The notes under the pieces: model-generated
The model's database searches: none
Seen by the model: the letters and a program-made list of their open reading frames with translations, nothing else
What the model was told of the DNA's origin: nothing
Part shown: piece after piece, positions 1 through 9,032 of the stretch
How positions within the stretch are numbered: position 1 is the stretch's first letter
Layout: the number at the start of each line of letters is the position of its first letter
Source: Brevinema_A sp051647535
GTDB taxonomy: Bacteria > Spirochaetota > Brevinematia > Brevinematales > Brevinemataceae
Reading direction: 5' to 3'
Length of the DNA: 64,000 nucleotides
NCBI GenBank assembly: GCA_051647535.1
Contig: JBOFEA010000004.1
Coordinates: 62,001 to 126,000 of the forward strand
Made by a program: the position numbers and the translations under genes

Positions 1-102
1 ACTTTCTTTATCCGCATTACGAGAATCATTAGTAATAGAAGAAATTTGAATATTACTGACAACCGAAACGGTTGGGAAAAGTTCTTTCAGCATTTTTTTC
101 AT
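1..102 (-). CDS. murE: Mur ligase (MurE-like), N-terminal fragment cut by window edge
   Basis: Only the first 34 codons are inside the window, reading leftwards from ATG at 102-100. The fragment begins MKKMLKELFP and carries SSITNDSR, which matches the I-x-x-I-x-x-D-S-R signature at the start of MurE, the UDP-MurNAc-tripeptide synthetase of cytoplasmic peptidoglycan precursor synthesis. MurF starts with a related D-S-R motif, so the exact ligase is uncertain. A GAGG ribosome-binding site lies about 10 bases before the ATG and a good promoter lies upstream (130-158). The gene is divergent from ruvB. The family call rests on very little sequence. Confidence 0.55.
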   Translation of the reverse strand, partial: MKKMLKELFPTVSVVSNIQISSITNDSRNADKES

Positions 103-129
103 CCGAATACATCCTCAAGAATAATAATT

Positions 130-158
130 ATTATAAAATTTTTCGTATAAAATATCAA
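130..158 (-). promoter_or_regulatory. Promoter for the MurE-like gene
   Basis: On the minus strand TTGATA (158-153) and TATAAT (135-130) are separated by 17 bases. The expected start of transcription falls near 123, giving a leader of about 20 bases that contains the GAGG ribosome-binding site. Confidence 0.6.
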
Positions 159-187
159 TTCTGAGCTACGTAAATAATATGAATTAA

Positions 188-216
188 TTGACAAAAAAAA
201 CAATGTCAGATACGAT
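188..216 (+). promoter_or_regulatory. Promoter for ruvB
   Basis: A perfect -35 box TTGACA (188-193) is followed after 17 bases by TACGAT (211-216), a 4/6 match to the -10 consensus. Transcription would start near 223, about 36 bases before the ruvB ATG. Confidence 0.5.
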
Positions 217-258
217 ATTAATAATTACTATTCAAATTTATGCAAAACAGGATTTTAT

Positions 259-1284
259 ATGATCGAAGAAAACATCATCAATCCTAATCCCCAAAACGAG
301 GATAACGATGAAACTCTACGCCCTCAACGTTTAAACGAATTTATCGGACAAAGCAAAATCAAAGAAAATTTATATGTGTATATTAAAGCTGCAAAAAAAC
401 GAAACCGAGCGATGGATCATGTGCTACTTTATGGTCCTCCCGGACTTGGCAAAACCACTCTTAGCCACATTATTGCGACAGAATTGGATGCTCCAATCAA
501 AATCACCTCTGCTCCTGCTTTGGAAAAACAAGGAGACTTAATGGCTGTTCTGACCGGCTTGAAAGAAGGTGAAGTGCTTTTCATTGATGAAATCCATCGA
601 TTGAAAAAGACTCTGGAAGAAATTTTATATTCTGCAATGGAAGATTTCAAAGTTGATATCATTATTGGTGAAGGTACTGGAGCTAAAACTCTTTCTTTTG
701 CTATTCCTCAATTTACTCTTATCGGAGCAACTACTAGAGCCGGTTCGTTATCAGCTCCGTTACGTTCGCGATTTGGTATTATCGAGCGTATGGAATTTTA
801 TTCGGATCAAGAATTGGCACAAGTTATTTCCCGCTCAGCAAAAATACTTAATACCCCTATTGATGATTCAGGTTCCGGCGAACTGGCTAAAAGATCCCGA
901 GGCACCCCTCGTATTGCAAACAGATTACTAAGACGAATTTCAGATTTCGCTTTGGTTCTTAACACAAACATGGTTCACGAAGATTTTATCAATTCAACTC
1001 TAAAAAAGTTAGAAATTGATCAAGAAGGTTTGGATAATGTCGATCGTAAATTATTAGAAATTATTATTATGTTTTATAATGGAGGCCCTGTAGGAATCTC
1101 TGCATTAGCTGCAACCTTAAATGAAGAAATCGAAACATTAGAAGATGTAATCGAACCATACCTCATTCAACAAGGATTCATTCAACGTACCCCCAGAGGA
1201 AGAACAGCTTCCCTCAAAGCTTATAAACATTTATCAATTGCTCCGCCGGCTATACCGGACAGTTTATTCAACGAAGATTTATAA
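259..1284 (+). CDS. ruvB: Holliday junction branch-migration ATPase RuvB
   Basis: RuvB is the hexameric AAA+ motor that, with RuvA, drives branch migration of Holliday junctions in the cytoplasm. At 341 residues it has normal length. Visible motifs are Walker A GPPGLGKT (residues 59-66), Walker B LFIDEIHRL, sensor-1 LIGATTRAG, the arginine finger in PLRSRFG, and the C-terminal winged helix with QQGFIQRTPRGR. The ATG at 259 is preceded by an AGGA-like site. ruvC lies in the same window at 39391, but ruvA is not seen, so the ruv genes are dispersed. The gene stands alone between the divergent MurE-like gene and the convergent tRNA-Ala. Confidence 0.97.
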   Translation: MIEENIINPNPQNEDNDETLRPQRLNEFIGQSKIKENLYVYIKAAKKRNRAMDHVLLYGPPGLGKTTLSHIIATELDAPIKITSAPALEKQGDLMAVLTGLKEGEVLFIDEIHRLKKTLEEILYSAMEDFKVDIIIGEGTGAKTLSFAIPQFTLIGATTRAGSLSAPLRSRFGIIERMEFYSDQELAQVISRSAKILNTPIDDSGSGELAKRSRGTPRIANRLLRRISDFALVLNTNMVHEDFINSTLKKLEIDQEGLDNVDRKLLEIIIMFYNGGPVGISALAATLNEEIETLEDVIEPYLIQQGFIQRTPRGRTASLKAYKHLSIAPPAIPDSLFNEDL

Positions 1285-1543
1285 AATAATTATTCATTTT
1301 TTACCGGTATTCAATTCCAAATTCATTACAAAGAAAATTTGAAATTCAAATGGTCAGCAACCTTAATACCAATTAATAAATCTTTCAAATTAATATATTC
1401 TTACGTTTTTGAACTATCAGCATATCTTAAAATATTTAAGAATCAAATTTTTTGCTTTGATATCCTCCAAACCAATACATCATGAAAATTTGTTAAATTA
1501 CTTTCGTAGGTATAACAGCTAATAGTATATGATTATCATACTA
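1285..1543. other. Non-coding stretch after ruvB
   Basis: About 260 AT-rich bases lie between ruvB and the tRNA-Ala terminator. I see no supported reading frame, repeat or structured RNA here. It may contain the untranslated 3' end of ruvB. Confidence 0.5.
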
Positions 1544-1587
1544 AAAAGCCTCAAAGTTATAGAAAAACTATAAACTTTGAGGCTTTT
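1544..1587 (-). terminator. Terminator of tRNA-Ala (possibly bidirectional)
   Basis: A 15-bp perfect stem (1544-1558 with 1573-1587, core GCCTCAAAG) surrounds a small AT loop that can itself pair. On the minus strand it follows the tRNA and ends in a T run. On the plus strand it also ends in TTTT, so it could stop ruvB transcripts as well. Confidence 0.8.
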
Positions 1588-1590
1588 AAT

Positions 1591-1663
1591 TGGACTTGAC
1601 GGGGGTCGAACCCGTGACCCCTTGAATGCCATTCAAGTGCGCTACCAGCTGCGCCACAAGCCC
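1591..1663 (-). tRNA. tRNA-Ala (anticodon GGC)
   Basis: A 73-base cloverleaf folds cleanly: acceptor GGGCTTG with CAAGTCC, anticodon stem CTTGA/TCAAG with loop ATGGCAT giving anticodon GGC, and T arm ACGGG/CCCGT. The third acceptor pair is G-U, the classical alanine identity element, which confirms the assignment. CCA is not encoded. It has its own promoter and terminator. Confidence 0.96.
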
Positions 1664-1671
1664 ATAACGAT

Positions 1672-1700
1672 ATTATAAAATAAGTTAACATAAAATTCAA
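1672..1700 (-). promoter_or_regulatory. Promoter for tRNA-Ala
   Basis: On the minus strand TTGAAT (1700-1695) and TATAAT (1677-1672) are separated by 17 bases. The predicted start lies within a few bases of the mature tRNA 5' end. Confidence 0.65.
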
Positions 1701-1736
1701 TCTTTTATCTTGAAATACAACGTAATTTTACTACCT

Positions 1737-3026
1737 CTATGATAAGAGAAAAACCAAATGGCCATCTTGATCAATCACCGCATTACTAGGTACAACAGAT
1801 ACAAATTCATTTGATTCCCAGTTTTCTGCAGGAAACCTTACACGAATATAATTTTCCGTATAAGCTTCCCTAATATTATTCTTAGCAGATTCTGTCAATG
1901 CCAAGTAAGAATTATTCAAACAATATTTTTTTGCAAAAGATAATGCCGTTTCAGAACACTGTTCAAACAATCGTTTTTCTCTTTCTTTTTTTATCTGTGC
2001 AGATATATCATTAAACCGAGCTGCTGTTGTCCCTTCTCTTCTAGAATAAGGAAAAATATGTACTCTGGAAAATTCAGCATTTCGAACTAAGTCTAAGGTA
2101 TCTTGAAATTCTAACTCTGTTTCTTCAGGAAATCCCACTATAATATCTGTTGTTATTGAAGTATCAGGACGAATATCCCTTATCCGCTTAATCAAACTTA
2201 AAAATTCGTGAACCGTATAACGACGATGCATTCTTTGAAGAACACTGTCTGATCCTGATTGAACAGACAAATGGAAATGAGGACACATTTTTGGATGAGT
2301 AAGGCTTTCCAGCAGTACAGGATCCAATTCATCCGGCTGCAAAGATGATAATCTTATTCGAAAATCACCTTCTGTTTGTAATAATCTTCGGACTAAAGAT
2401 CCCAAATACCCTTCTGTAGACTGATAATCGCTTAGATTAATCCCTGTAAGTACAATTTCTTTATATCCGGCTTGGAGTAATTTTTGGAACACTTCTTGTA
2501 TTTTTTGAGGAGATTTACTCCGGCTTCTTCCCCGTGCAAATGGAATCTTACAAAATGAACAAAATTTATCACAACCGTCTTGAACTTTAAGAAATGCTCT
2601 TGTTCTTTCGAATCCAGAAACTTCAGGAAATTCAGTATCTTGAACACCTTCTACTAACTTCTGATCCAACTCTAATAACGAAAGATATTCCACTATATTA
2701 AATTTTTGCTCATTTCGTAAAATCAAATCAATATAATTTTCTTCTGCTAGCTCTAAGCCGTCTGTTGTGGCATAACAACCTGTTGCAATCACTTTTTTAC
2801 CTTGATTTTTTGCACGTTTCATATACTTTCTGCCTTTCTCATCAGCTTTTGACGTCACAGTACATGTATTCACGACAACAATATCAGCATCTTCCTGATC
2901 TGCACAAATTTGATGACCGGCTTCTTTTAATTTTTGAGCAACAGCTTCACCTTCAAAAGCATTTAATTTACAACCAAGATTAATAATATGGATTTTTTGA
3001 GAGTTTGCATTTTGAATATTATTCAT
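1737..3026 (-). CDS. mtaB: tRNA t6A37 methylthiotransferase MtaB
   Basis: MtaB is a radical-SAM enzyme that converts t6A37 to ms2t6A37 in tRNAs reading ANN codons. The 429-residue protein has the UPF0004 domain with three cluster cysteines (C19 in NLGCKLN, C55 in NTCTVT, C84 in ATGCYA). The radical-SAM CxxxCxxC motif is at C152, C156 and C159 in CDKFCSFC, and a C-terminal TRAM-like segment follows. NLGCKLNAFEGE favours MtaB over MiaB or RimO. Its ATG overlaps the 3' end of dxs by 8 bases, so the two are co-transcribed and probably translationally coupled. Confidence 0.88.
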   Translation of the reverse strand: MNNIQNANSQKIHIINLGCKLNAFEGEAVAQKLKEAGHQICADQEDADIVVVNTCTVTSKADEKGRKYMKRAKNQGKKVIATGCYATTDGLELAEENYIDLILRNEQKFNIVEYLSLLELDQKLVEGVQDTEFPEVSGFERTRAFLKVQDGCDKFCSFCKIPFARGRSRSKSPQKIQEVFQKLLQAGYKEIVLTGINLSDYQSTEGYLGSLVRRLLQTEGDFRIRLSSLQPDELDPVLLESLTHPKMCPHFHLSVQSGSDSVLQRMHRRYTVHEFLSLIKRIRDIRPDTSITTDIIVGFPEETELEFQDTLDLVRNAEFSRVHIFPYSRREGTTAARFNDISAQIKKEREKRLFEQCSETALSFAKKYCLNNSYLALTESAKNNIREAYTENYIRVRFPAENWESNEFVSVVPSNAVIDQDGHLVFLLS

Positions 3027-4896
3027 TCGGAATTTTCCTTTCTATTATAGTTTTTACAATACTTTCCGGATCAAAGCCAAACTCTTCCAACAAACCGTTT
3101 CGAGAATCCAAATCCGGAAATTGATCTCCACAATTTTTGAGTATAATATCAAGATCAGAATTTCGTTCTAGAAGTGTTGATCTTAAAAATTGCCCGATAC
3201 CACCATTTTGAATTCCTTCTTCAAGAATAATAATTTGTTTTTTGCCTTGAAGATATTCCAACACCGAATCAGCAATAGGCTTGCAAAAACGAAGATGATA
3301 AACCCCATACGAGCGTCCATGCTGTGCCAATAATTCAACCGCAGAAAATGCATATTCAACAAGAGATCCAATAATAACAATCACACCATCTGTTCCCGAA
3401 CAAAGTTCCACCCCTTCTCCTATGACAATAGGGCTTATGGGAAGATCCAAATCCGGACAAAAATCCTTTGGATAGCGGATCGCTGTAGGAACAGAAAGTG
3501 TTAAACAAAAATCCAGCATTAAATTTAATTCTTTTTCATTTATAGGACTCATCAACACCAATCCAGGAATACTACGAAGATACGAGATATCAAAAACACC
3601 TTGATGAGTTTTGCCGTCATTAGGAACAAATCCTGACCTATCCAAACAGAAGATAATAGAATAACTACCTATTGCAGCATCATGAAGAATCTGATCATAA
3701 GCTCGTTGGAGAAATGTAGAATAAATAGCAACAATAGGCTTCTTCCCTTGAATGGCAAGACCAACTGCACAAGATACAGCATGCTGTTCAGCTATTCCCA
3801 CATCAATAAAACGCTGGGGAAATTTTTCAGCAAATTGAGCTAGCCCTGTTCCTTCACGCATCGCAGCAGTCAGAACAAATACATCCTGATTATCTTGAGC
3901 TAATCTGCAAACCGCATTACCAAAAGCCTTTGACCACGATTTACCGTTTGTTTTTACTAGAGGAATACTATCATCCGTTCCTGAAATACCATGAAAATTA
4001 ACAGGATTGTCTTGAGACGCAGGATGCCCATATCCTTTTTCTGTCATAATGTGAATAATAACAGGATGAGATTGCTTTTTAATTTGGGTAAAAAGAGTGA
4101 TTAACTGCTTAAGATCATGTCCTTCAAAAGGACCAATATACGGAATACCCAAATTTTCAAAGATATTTTGATATTGATAATAGTGAGGAAAGAACATTTT
4201 TTTTATATAGGATTTGGAAGATACAAGAAATTTCGAAAAGAATTTCCCAATAGAACTTTTTGATAATAACAAATGTATTTCTTTTTTTGCCGTAAGATAA
4301 GTTTGATGAGAACGAAGAGTATTCAAATGCTTGGATATTCCTCCGACATTTTCGGAAATAGACATCTTATTATCATTCAAGACAATCACCAAAGGAACAT
4401 TTCTCCAAGCAATATCATTCAATGCTTCATAAACCATTCCACTTGTGAAAGCACCATCACCAATTACCGCTACCGTTGCAGAATCATCCTGAACTGCTTT
4501 TTTTGCTGTAGCAATACCTGTTCCTATAGAAACAGATGTAGAACTATGACCAGCATGGACAATATCATGACTGCTTTCATAAGGACAAGGATAACCAGAA
4601 AGTCCGTTTTTCTTTCTCAATGAAGGAAATAAATCCATACGTCCGGTTAATAATTTGTGTACATAAGCTTGATGGCCTACATCCCAAATAAACGAATCTT
4701 TAGGAGAATCAAACACATAATGCAAAGCTATTGTTAGTTCTACTACTCCCAAATTTGGAGCTAAGTGTCCGCCCGTTTTTGTGACATTTTCGATCAAAAA
4801 ATGCCGTATTTCTTTTGACAACTCAAGCAACTGTTCTAAAGACATTGCTTTTACATCTTGAGGTGTCTGAATGATATTTAACAGATTATACTTCAT
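3019..4896 (-). CDS. dxs: 1-deoxy-D-xylulose-5-phosphate synthase
   Basis: Dxs condenses pyruvate and glyceraldehyde 3-phosphate to DXP, the first step of the MEP isoprenoid pathway, using thiamine diphosphate. The 625-residue length is normal. Family features include GGHLAPNLGVVELT near residue 42, the TPP-binding GDGAFTSGM with downstream NDNKMSIS, and the transketolase pyrimidine-domain segment DVGIAEQHAV. ispE (19142) and ispD (31310) supply other steps of the pathway in this window. The ATG at 4896 agrees with homologues but has no ribosome-binding site. A TATAAT box ends only 7 bases upstream, so the mRNA may be leaderless. Confidence 0.96.
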   Translation of the reverse strand: MKYNLLNIIQTPQDVKAMSLEQLLELSKEIRHFLIENVTKTGGHLAPNLGVVELTIALHYVFDSPKDSFIWDVGHQAYVHKLLTGRMDLFPSLRKKNGLSGYPCPYESSHDIVHAGHSSTSVSIGTGIATAKKAVQDDSATVAVIGDGAFTSGMVYEALNDIAWRNVPLVIVLNDNKMSISENVGGISKHLNTLRSHQTYLTAKKEIHLLLSKSSIGKFFSKFLVSSKSYIKKMFFPHYYQYQNIFENLGIPYIGPFEGHDLKQLITLFTQIKKQSHPVIIHIMTEKGYGHPASQDNPVNFHGISGTDDSIPLVKTNGKSWSKAFGNAVCRLAQDNQDVFVLTAAMREGTGLAQFAEKFPQRFIDVGIAEQHAVSCAVGLAIQGKKPIVAIYSTFLQRAYDQILHDAAIGSYSIIFCLDRSGFVPNDGKTHQGVFDISYLRSIPGLVLMSPINEKELNLMLDFCLTLSVPTAIRYPKDFCPDLDLPISPIVIGEGVELCSGTDGVIVIIGSLVEYAFSAVELLAQHGRSYGVYHLRFCKPIADSVLEYLQGKKQIIILEEGIQNGGIGQFLRSTLLERNSDLDIILKNCGDQFPDLDSRNGLLEEFGFDPESIVKTIIERKIPNE

Positions 4897-4903
4897 AATT
4901 TTT

Positions 4904-4933
4904 ATTATAACACACTATACATTGATAATTCAA
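4904..4933 (-). promoter_or_regulatory. Promoter for dxs-mtaB, apparently leaderless
   Basis: On the minus strand TTGAAT (4933-4928), an 18-base spacer and a perfect TATAAT (4909-4904) are followed by only 7 bases before the dxs ATG. Transcription would begin at or next to the start codon. The ftsH terminator lies directly upstream, so dxs needs its own promoter. Confidence 0.55.
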
Positions 4934-4944
4934 CAATTTTTTTG

Positions 4945-4986
4945 ACAAAAAACCTTTCTTTTCTTAATTGGTAGAAAAGAAAGGTT
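4945..4986 (-). terminator. Terminator of ftsH
   Basis: On the minus strand a 13-bp perfect stem (4986-4974 with 4963-4951, AACCTTTCTTTTC type) is followed by TTTTTTGTC. It sits just past the ftsH stop and before the dxs promoter. Confidence 0.8.
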
Positions 4987-5008
4987 AATATCTTTTAATA
5001 ATATTATT

Positions 5009-6976
5009 TTACTCGGCAGACGTTGAGTGATCTTCTTCAGAAATTTTTTCTTCTTTGGACTCACTGCTGTCAGAAGCTGCAAAAACACGTGCCGGAAAAC
5101 GTTTTCGGAATTCATCAAGTACTGGATTTTTAACATGCTCTACATGACCCAAAATTTCAGTGACTTGATCAGAAGACAAGGTTTCTTGTTCTAAAAGAAT
5201 TTCAGCAAGTTCTATTAGCTTATCTTTTTTAGATTCCAATAAAGATACTGCTTTTTTATATGCATCGGTAACAATTCTTTTGATCTCGGAATCGATCTGT
5301 TCATGAGTGATTTCAGAATAAGTTTTTCTAGTGGAAATATCTTTCGCAAGAAACACCGGACCGTCACTTTCACCATACTGAATAGGTCCTAAGAGGTCAC
5401 TCATCCCCCACTCACATACCATTGAACGAGCATATTTGGTCACATGCTCAATATCACCTCTTGCACCTGCAGAAATATACTCCGTACCAAACATCAATTC
5501 TTCAGCAGCTCTTCCACTTAATGCCATAATAAGATTTTCTTCAACTTTTTTCTTAATATAAGAATACTTATCACTTTGCGGTAAAAAGTATGTAATCCCT
5601 AATGCTTGACCACGTGGAATAATGGTGACTTTATGAACTGGATCAACTAAAGTAAGATAATGTCCGGATACAGCATGACCTGCTTCGTGATAAGCTGTAG
5701 TTAATTTATCTTCGTCTGTCATCACCATAGAACGGCGTTCCGGACCCATCATTACTTTATCTTTAGCAAATTCAAAATCTGATCCAAGAATTTCTTTTCT
5801 ATTTTCACGACCTGCTTTTAGCGCAGCTTCATTAGCTAAATTAGCCAAATCTGCACCAGTAAATCCAGGGGTTCCTTTCGCAATAACATCCAAATTAACA
5901 TTTTCAGCTAATTTCATTTTTTTAGTGTGTACATGCAAGATCGCTTCTCTTGCTTTTACATCAGGTCTGTCTACGACTACCTGACGGTCAAAACGACCGG
6001 GTCTTTTTAAGGCCGGATCTAAAATATCAGGTCTGTTTGTTGCAGCAATAATAATCAATCCTTCAGAAGAATCAAACCCATCCATTTCAACTAAAATTTG
6101 ATTCAAGGTCTGCTCGCGTTCATCATGCGAACCACCCCATCCAGCGCCACGTGCACGACCTACCGCATCCAATTCATCAATAAATATAATTGCAGGAGCT
6201 TTTTTACGTCCGTTTGCAAACAAATCTCTTACTCTCGAAGCACCAACCCCGACAAACATTTCAACAAACTCAGATCCCGAAACACTAAAGAATGGTACAT
6301 TTGCTTCTCCGGCCACAGCTTTAGCAAGGAGAGTTTTTCCTGTTCCGGGAGGCCCCACCAAAAGAACTCCTTTAGGAATTTTGGCACCTATTTCAACAAA
6401 TTTTTTCGGATGTTTCAAAAATTCGACAACTTCCTGTAGATCTTCTTTTGCTTCATTAGCACCGGCAACATCTTTAAATGTTTTTTTATCTACAGCATCT
6501 TTATGAAGACGTGCTCTTGTTTTGCCAAAATTCATTGCCTGTCCGGGTCCGTTGCTTCCACCACCTCTTGAAAACATCGACCACATTAACAACAGTCCCA
6601 CTGAAATCATCACAATCCACCAAATCGAACTTGTTCCACTTCCCGATTGAATCAATTTTCCTGTTGTACTTACTTTATGTTCACGAAGCATTGGAAGAAG
6701 ATCAGGATCATTCAATGGAATTATTGTTAAAAAGCTTTCCGATTTTTGTGTACCGGTAATACCGGCCATATAACCTTCGATTTTTTGTCCTTGTATACTG
6801 ACAGATTGTATTTTTCCTTCACTAAGCTTGGTAAAAAACTGAGAATAATCTATTATGGTTTGCGACGTATCAAATTTAGACCAAATCACAAAAATCCCTA
6901 ATGAAATCAACAAAAACAACCCAAAATACAACCCTTGGTCGCTTCCATTAGGAGTATCCTTTTTTTTACGAGACAT
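5009..6976 (-). CDS. ftsH: ATP-dependent zinc metalloprotease FtsH
   Basis: FtsH is the membrane-anchored hexameric AAA+ protease that degrades misfolded membrane and regulatory proteins. The 655 residues contain two membrane helices (about 16-33 and 117-136) flanking a small periplasmic domain. The AAA module has Walker A GPPGTGKT (208-215), Walker B IIFIDELDAVGR and SRH RPGRFDR, and the zinc-binding HEAGH is at 430-434. The C-terminal tail is acidic and serine-rich. An AAGGAG site sits 7 bases before the ATG. The upstream order tilS-hpt-ftsH matches the conserved arrangement seen in Bacillus and other phyla. Confidence 0.98.
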   Translation of the reverse strand: MSRKKKDTPNGSDQGLYFGLFLLISLGIFVIWSKFDTSQTIIDYSQFFTKLSEGKIQSVSIQGQKIEGYMAGITGTQKSESFLTIIPLNDPDLLPMLREHKVSTTGKLIQSGSGTSSIWWIVMISVGLLLMWSMFSRGGGSNGPGQAMNFGKTRARLHKDAVDKKTFKDVAGANEAKEDLQEVVEFLKHPKKFVEIGAKIPKGVLLVGPPGTGKTLLAKAVAGEANVPFFSVSGSEFVEMFVGVGASRVRDLFANGRKKAPAIIFIDELDAVGRARGAGWGGSHDEREQTLNQILVEMDGFDSSEGLIIIAATNRPDILDPALKRPGRFDRQVVVDRPDVKAREAILHVHTKKMKLAENVNLDVIAKGTPGFTGADLANLANEAALKAGRENRKEILGSDFEFAKDKVMMGPERRSMVMTDEDKLTTAYHEAGHAVSGHYLTLVDPVHKVTIIPRGQALGITYFLPQSDKYSYIKKKVEENLIMALSGRAAEELMFGTEYISAGARGDIEHVTKYARSMVCEWGMSDLLGPIQYGESDGPVFLAKDISTRKTYSEITHEQIDSEIKRIVTDAYKKAVSLLESKKDKLIELAEILLEQETLSSDQVTEILGHVEHVKNPVLDEFRKRFPARVFAASDSSESKEEKISEEDHSTSAE

Positions 6977-7093
6977 ATTTTCTCCTTCAATCTAACTTAA
7001 GATCATAATCATATATAAAACTTTTATTTAAATTTATTCATTATAAATAATATTATTCATTTATTATAAAAAAAACAAGTACTTATTACTGTA

Positions 7094-7612
7094 TCAATTA
7101 AAATATCCAATATAAGGAAGATTTCTAAGATATTGATTGTCATCCAATCCATAACCAACCACATAATGATCCGGAATATCAAAGCCCACCCAATCAGCAG
7201 TAAGATCAGCCTGCCTATTTGCTGTCTTGTTAAGAAGAACACAAATTTTAATATCACTCGGCTGATGAAAATATTTAATGTGATTCAAAATATGCTCAAA
7301 CGTTAACCCTGTATCCAAAATATCTTCAATAATAACAATTTTCTTGCCTTCAATATTTTCAGATAAATCTCTTGTTATCTTAACTCTACCAGAACTTTTA
7401 TTATCGATATAACTTTGAGTTTCTATGAAATCCATTCGTATTTTTGTACTTGACAACTTTCTGAGCAGATCCGCATAAAAAATTATTGCTCCTTTTAAAT
7501 TAGCAATAACAACAACCTCATCATTACCAATATATTTGTTAATATCTTCTGCAATTTCTTCTATACGATGCATGATTTGTTCTTGAGAAAACAGAACCTT
7601 AAGTTTATCCAT
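7094..7612 (-). CDS. hpt: Hypoxanthine phosphoribosyltransferase
   Basis: This enzyme salvages hypoxanthine and guanine with PRPP to form IMP and GMP. The 13-residue PRPP-binding loop is seen in VIIEDILDTGLTFEH, and the early NLKGAIIFYADL segment is typical of the family. I place the start at ATG 7612 (MDKLKVLFSQEQI) because it has a TAGGA site about 9 bases upstream and matches the usual N-terminus, giving 172 residues. The frame can be extended to a TTG at 7654, but that codon has a poorer ribosome-binding site. The gene lies between tilS and ftsH. prs, which makes its PRPP substrate, is at 20535. Confidence 0.92.
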   Translation of the reverse strand: MDKLKVLFSQEQIMHRIEEIAEDINKYIGNDEVVVIANLKGAIIFYADLLRKLSSTKIRMDFIETQSYIDNKSSGRVKITRDLSENIEGKKIVIIEDILDTGLTFEHILNHIKYFHQPSDIKICVLLNKTANRQADLTADWVGFDIPDHYVVGYGLDDNQYLRNLPYIGYFN

Positions 7613-7659
7613 ATTTTCAAATCCTATAACACTAAATTCTTTATTTTTATTCAATTATC

Positions 7660-9015
7660 TTATTCCGATACATAATTCCAATAATATTCTTTAATACGTT
7701 GTTTGTTTTGGAACATTAAACCACCGGAAATTTTTGATGACACACGATGCTCTTGACTGATATACACCAACTCACCAACTAAAATACCGATAATAATTTG
7801 ATTTTTTACAATCACTCTTACAAAAGGATAGAGAAGTTTTGATATTTTCTTATCTTCCAAATAAGATAATATTAATTTATGACCATTGCCCCATCTAATA
7901 TTGTCTTCAGGATGAAAAGCACGTGTATACAGATCATCTGAATTTTCATACGACAGCCCCAATCCACACTCTTCAGAAACATTCCATAATTCCAAATTAT
8001 TATTTAATTTATTATCCATGATTATGTTAATTTTTTCAAGATTTATTTTTACATTTTGATTGATAAAAACAATCAATCCGTTTTCTTTTACAATTCTGCA
8101 ATCAGAAGAAGTATCTTTGTACAAAACACTATTAGATTCCGAGTCTGAAATTGATTTAAGAATTTCAGCAATATGCTTATTATGCAAAACTTTATTAAAA
8201 TACCGGCGTATTTTATTTTGAAGCACCCTTTGCTGAATGACACGGTGCTCTTGTAAAAAATCATCCACTGCACAAACATTTTTTTCAAATATTCTTTCCA
8301 CAGCACTATCTGCAAGCTCACGCAAAAACTCTTCTTCTTGACTGCTATTGAATACAGCACTTGCAATTTTGGTATTTAGAGAAGAAATTTTTTCCTTTAG
8401 TTTCGGCAGAATTTCTATACGAAAAAAATTCCGCAGATATTTGGAATCTAAATTGGATTGATCGGAAATATATGAAATATTATTATTAGTGATATAATCC
8501 ATAATTTCAGCTTTTGAAATCCCAAGCATAGGACGGACAATTTTAAGCTCGGAACCAAAATCTACTGAGCGAATTTCAGGAATAAACAAGCGATTTGAAC
8601 CTCTGCACAGTTTAATAAATGCATTTTCAATCATATCATCTTGGTGATGTGCCGTCATTATAACACGGATATGATGCTTAGAAGCAGCTTCTTGAAACAG
8701 CCGGTACCGAGCTGACCGTGCTTCCTCTTCAAAATTGGACATATCCAAAAGCAATCCTTCAGCCGTTAACACTTCACAAGAAACTCCCAATTCTTTGCAT
8801 AGTTTTTGAACAAAAATCGCTTCATTACTACAGGCTTCTCTTGTTTGATGATTGATATGAACAGCAATGATATCTTTTGAAAGCTGAGCGGCAACATGTA
8901 TCAAAAATATAGAATCCGCACCGCCTGATACCGCAACTGCAACACAGCCACCGTCTTGTTGATCAATATATTTACTTAAAGAAATTTTTAATTTGTCAAT
9001 ATAATTTTCCAACAT
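7660..9015 (-). CDS. tilS: tRNA(Ile)-lysidine synthetase TilS
   Basis: TilS adds lysine to C34 of the minor tRNA-Ile(CAU) so that it reads AUA, an essential step in an AT-rich genome that uses AUA heavily. The 451 residues carry the PP-loop SGGADS (30-35), the downstream TAHHQDDMIENAFIKL active-site segment, and the longer C-terminal part of full-length TilS. A GGAG site sits 7 bases before the ATG. It is followed by hpt and ftsH and preceded by the DciA-like gene with 17 bases between them, so all four probably form one operon. Confidence 0.93.
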   Translation of the reverse strand: MLENYIDKLKISLSKYIDQQDGGCVAVAVSGGADSIFLIHVAAQLSKDIIAVHINHQTREACSNEAIFVQKLCKELGVSCEVLTAEGLLLDMSNFEEEARSARYRLFQEAASKHHIRVIMTAHHQDDMIENAFIKLCRGSNRLFIPEIRSVDFGSELKIVRPMLGISKAEIMDYITNNNISYISDQSNLDSKYLRNFFRIEILPKLKEKISSLNTKIASAVFNSSQEEEFLRELADSAVERIFEKNVCAVDDFLQEHRVIQQRVLQNKIRRYFNKVLHNKHIAEILKSISDSESNSVLYKDTSSDCRIVKENGLIVFINQNVKINLEKINIIMDNKLNNNLELWNVSEECGLGLSYENSDDLYTRAFHPEDNIRWGNGHKLILSYLEDKKISKLLYPFVRVIVKNQIIIGILVGELVYISQEHRVSSKISGGLMFQNKQRIKEYYWNYVSE

Positions 9016-9032
9016 TTTCCGTCTCCAACATG

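Noticed and set aside
2765..2983. Small plus-strand frame inside mtaB (and many similar frames inside other genes)
   Set aside because: These are antisense or out-of-frame shadows of strongly identified genes, without ribosome-binding sites or recognisable protein features.
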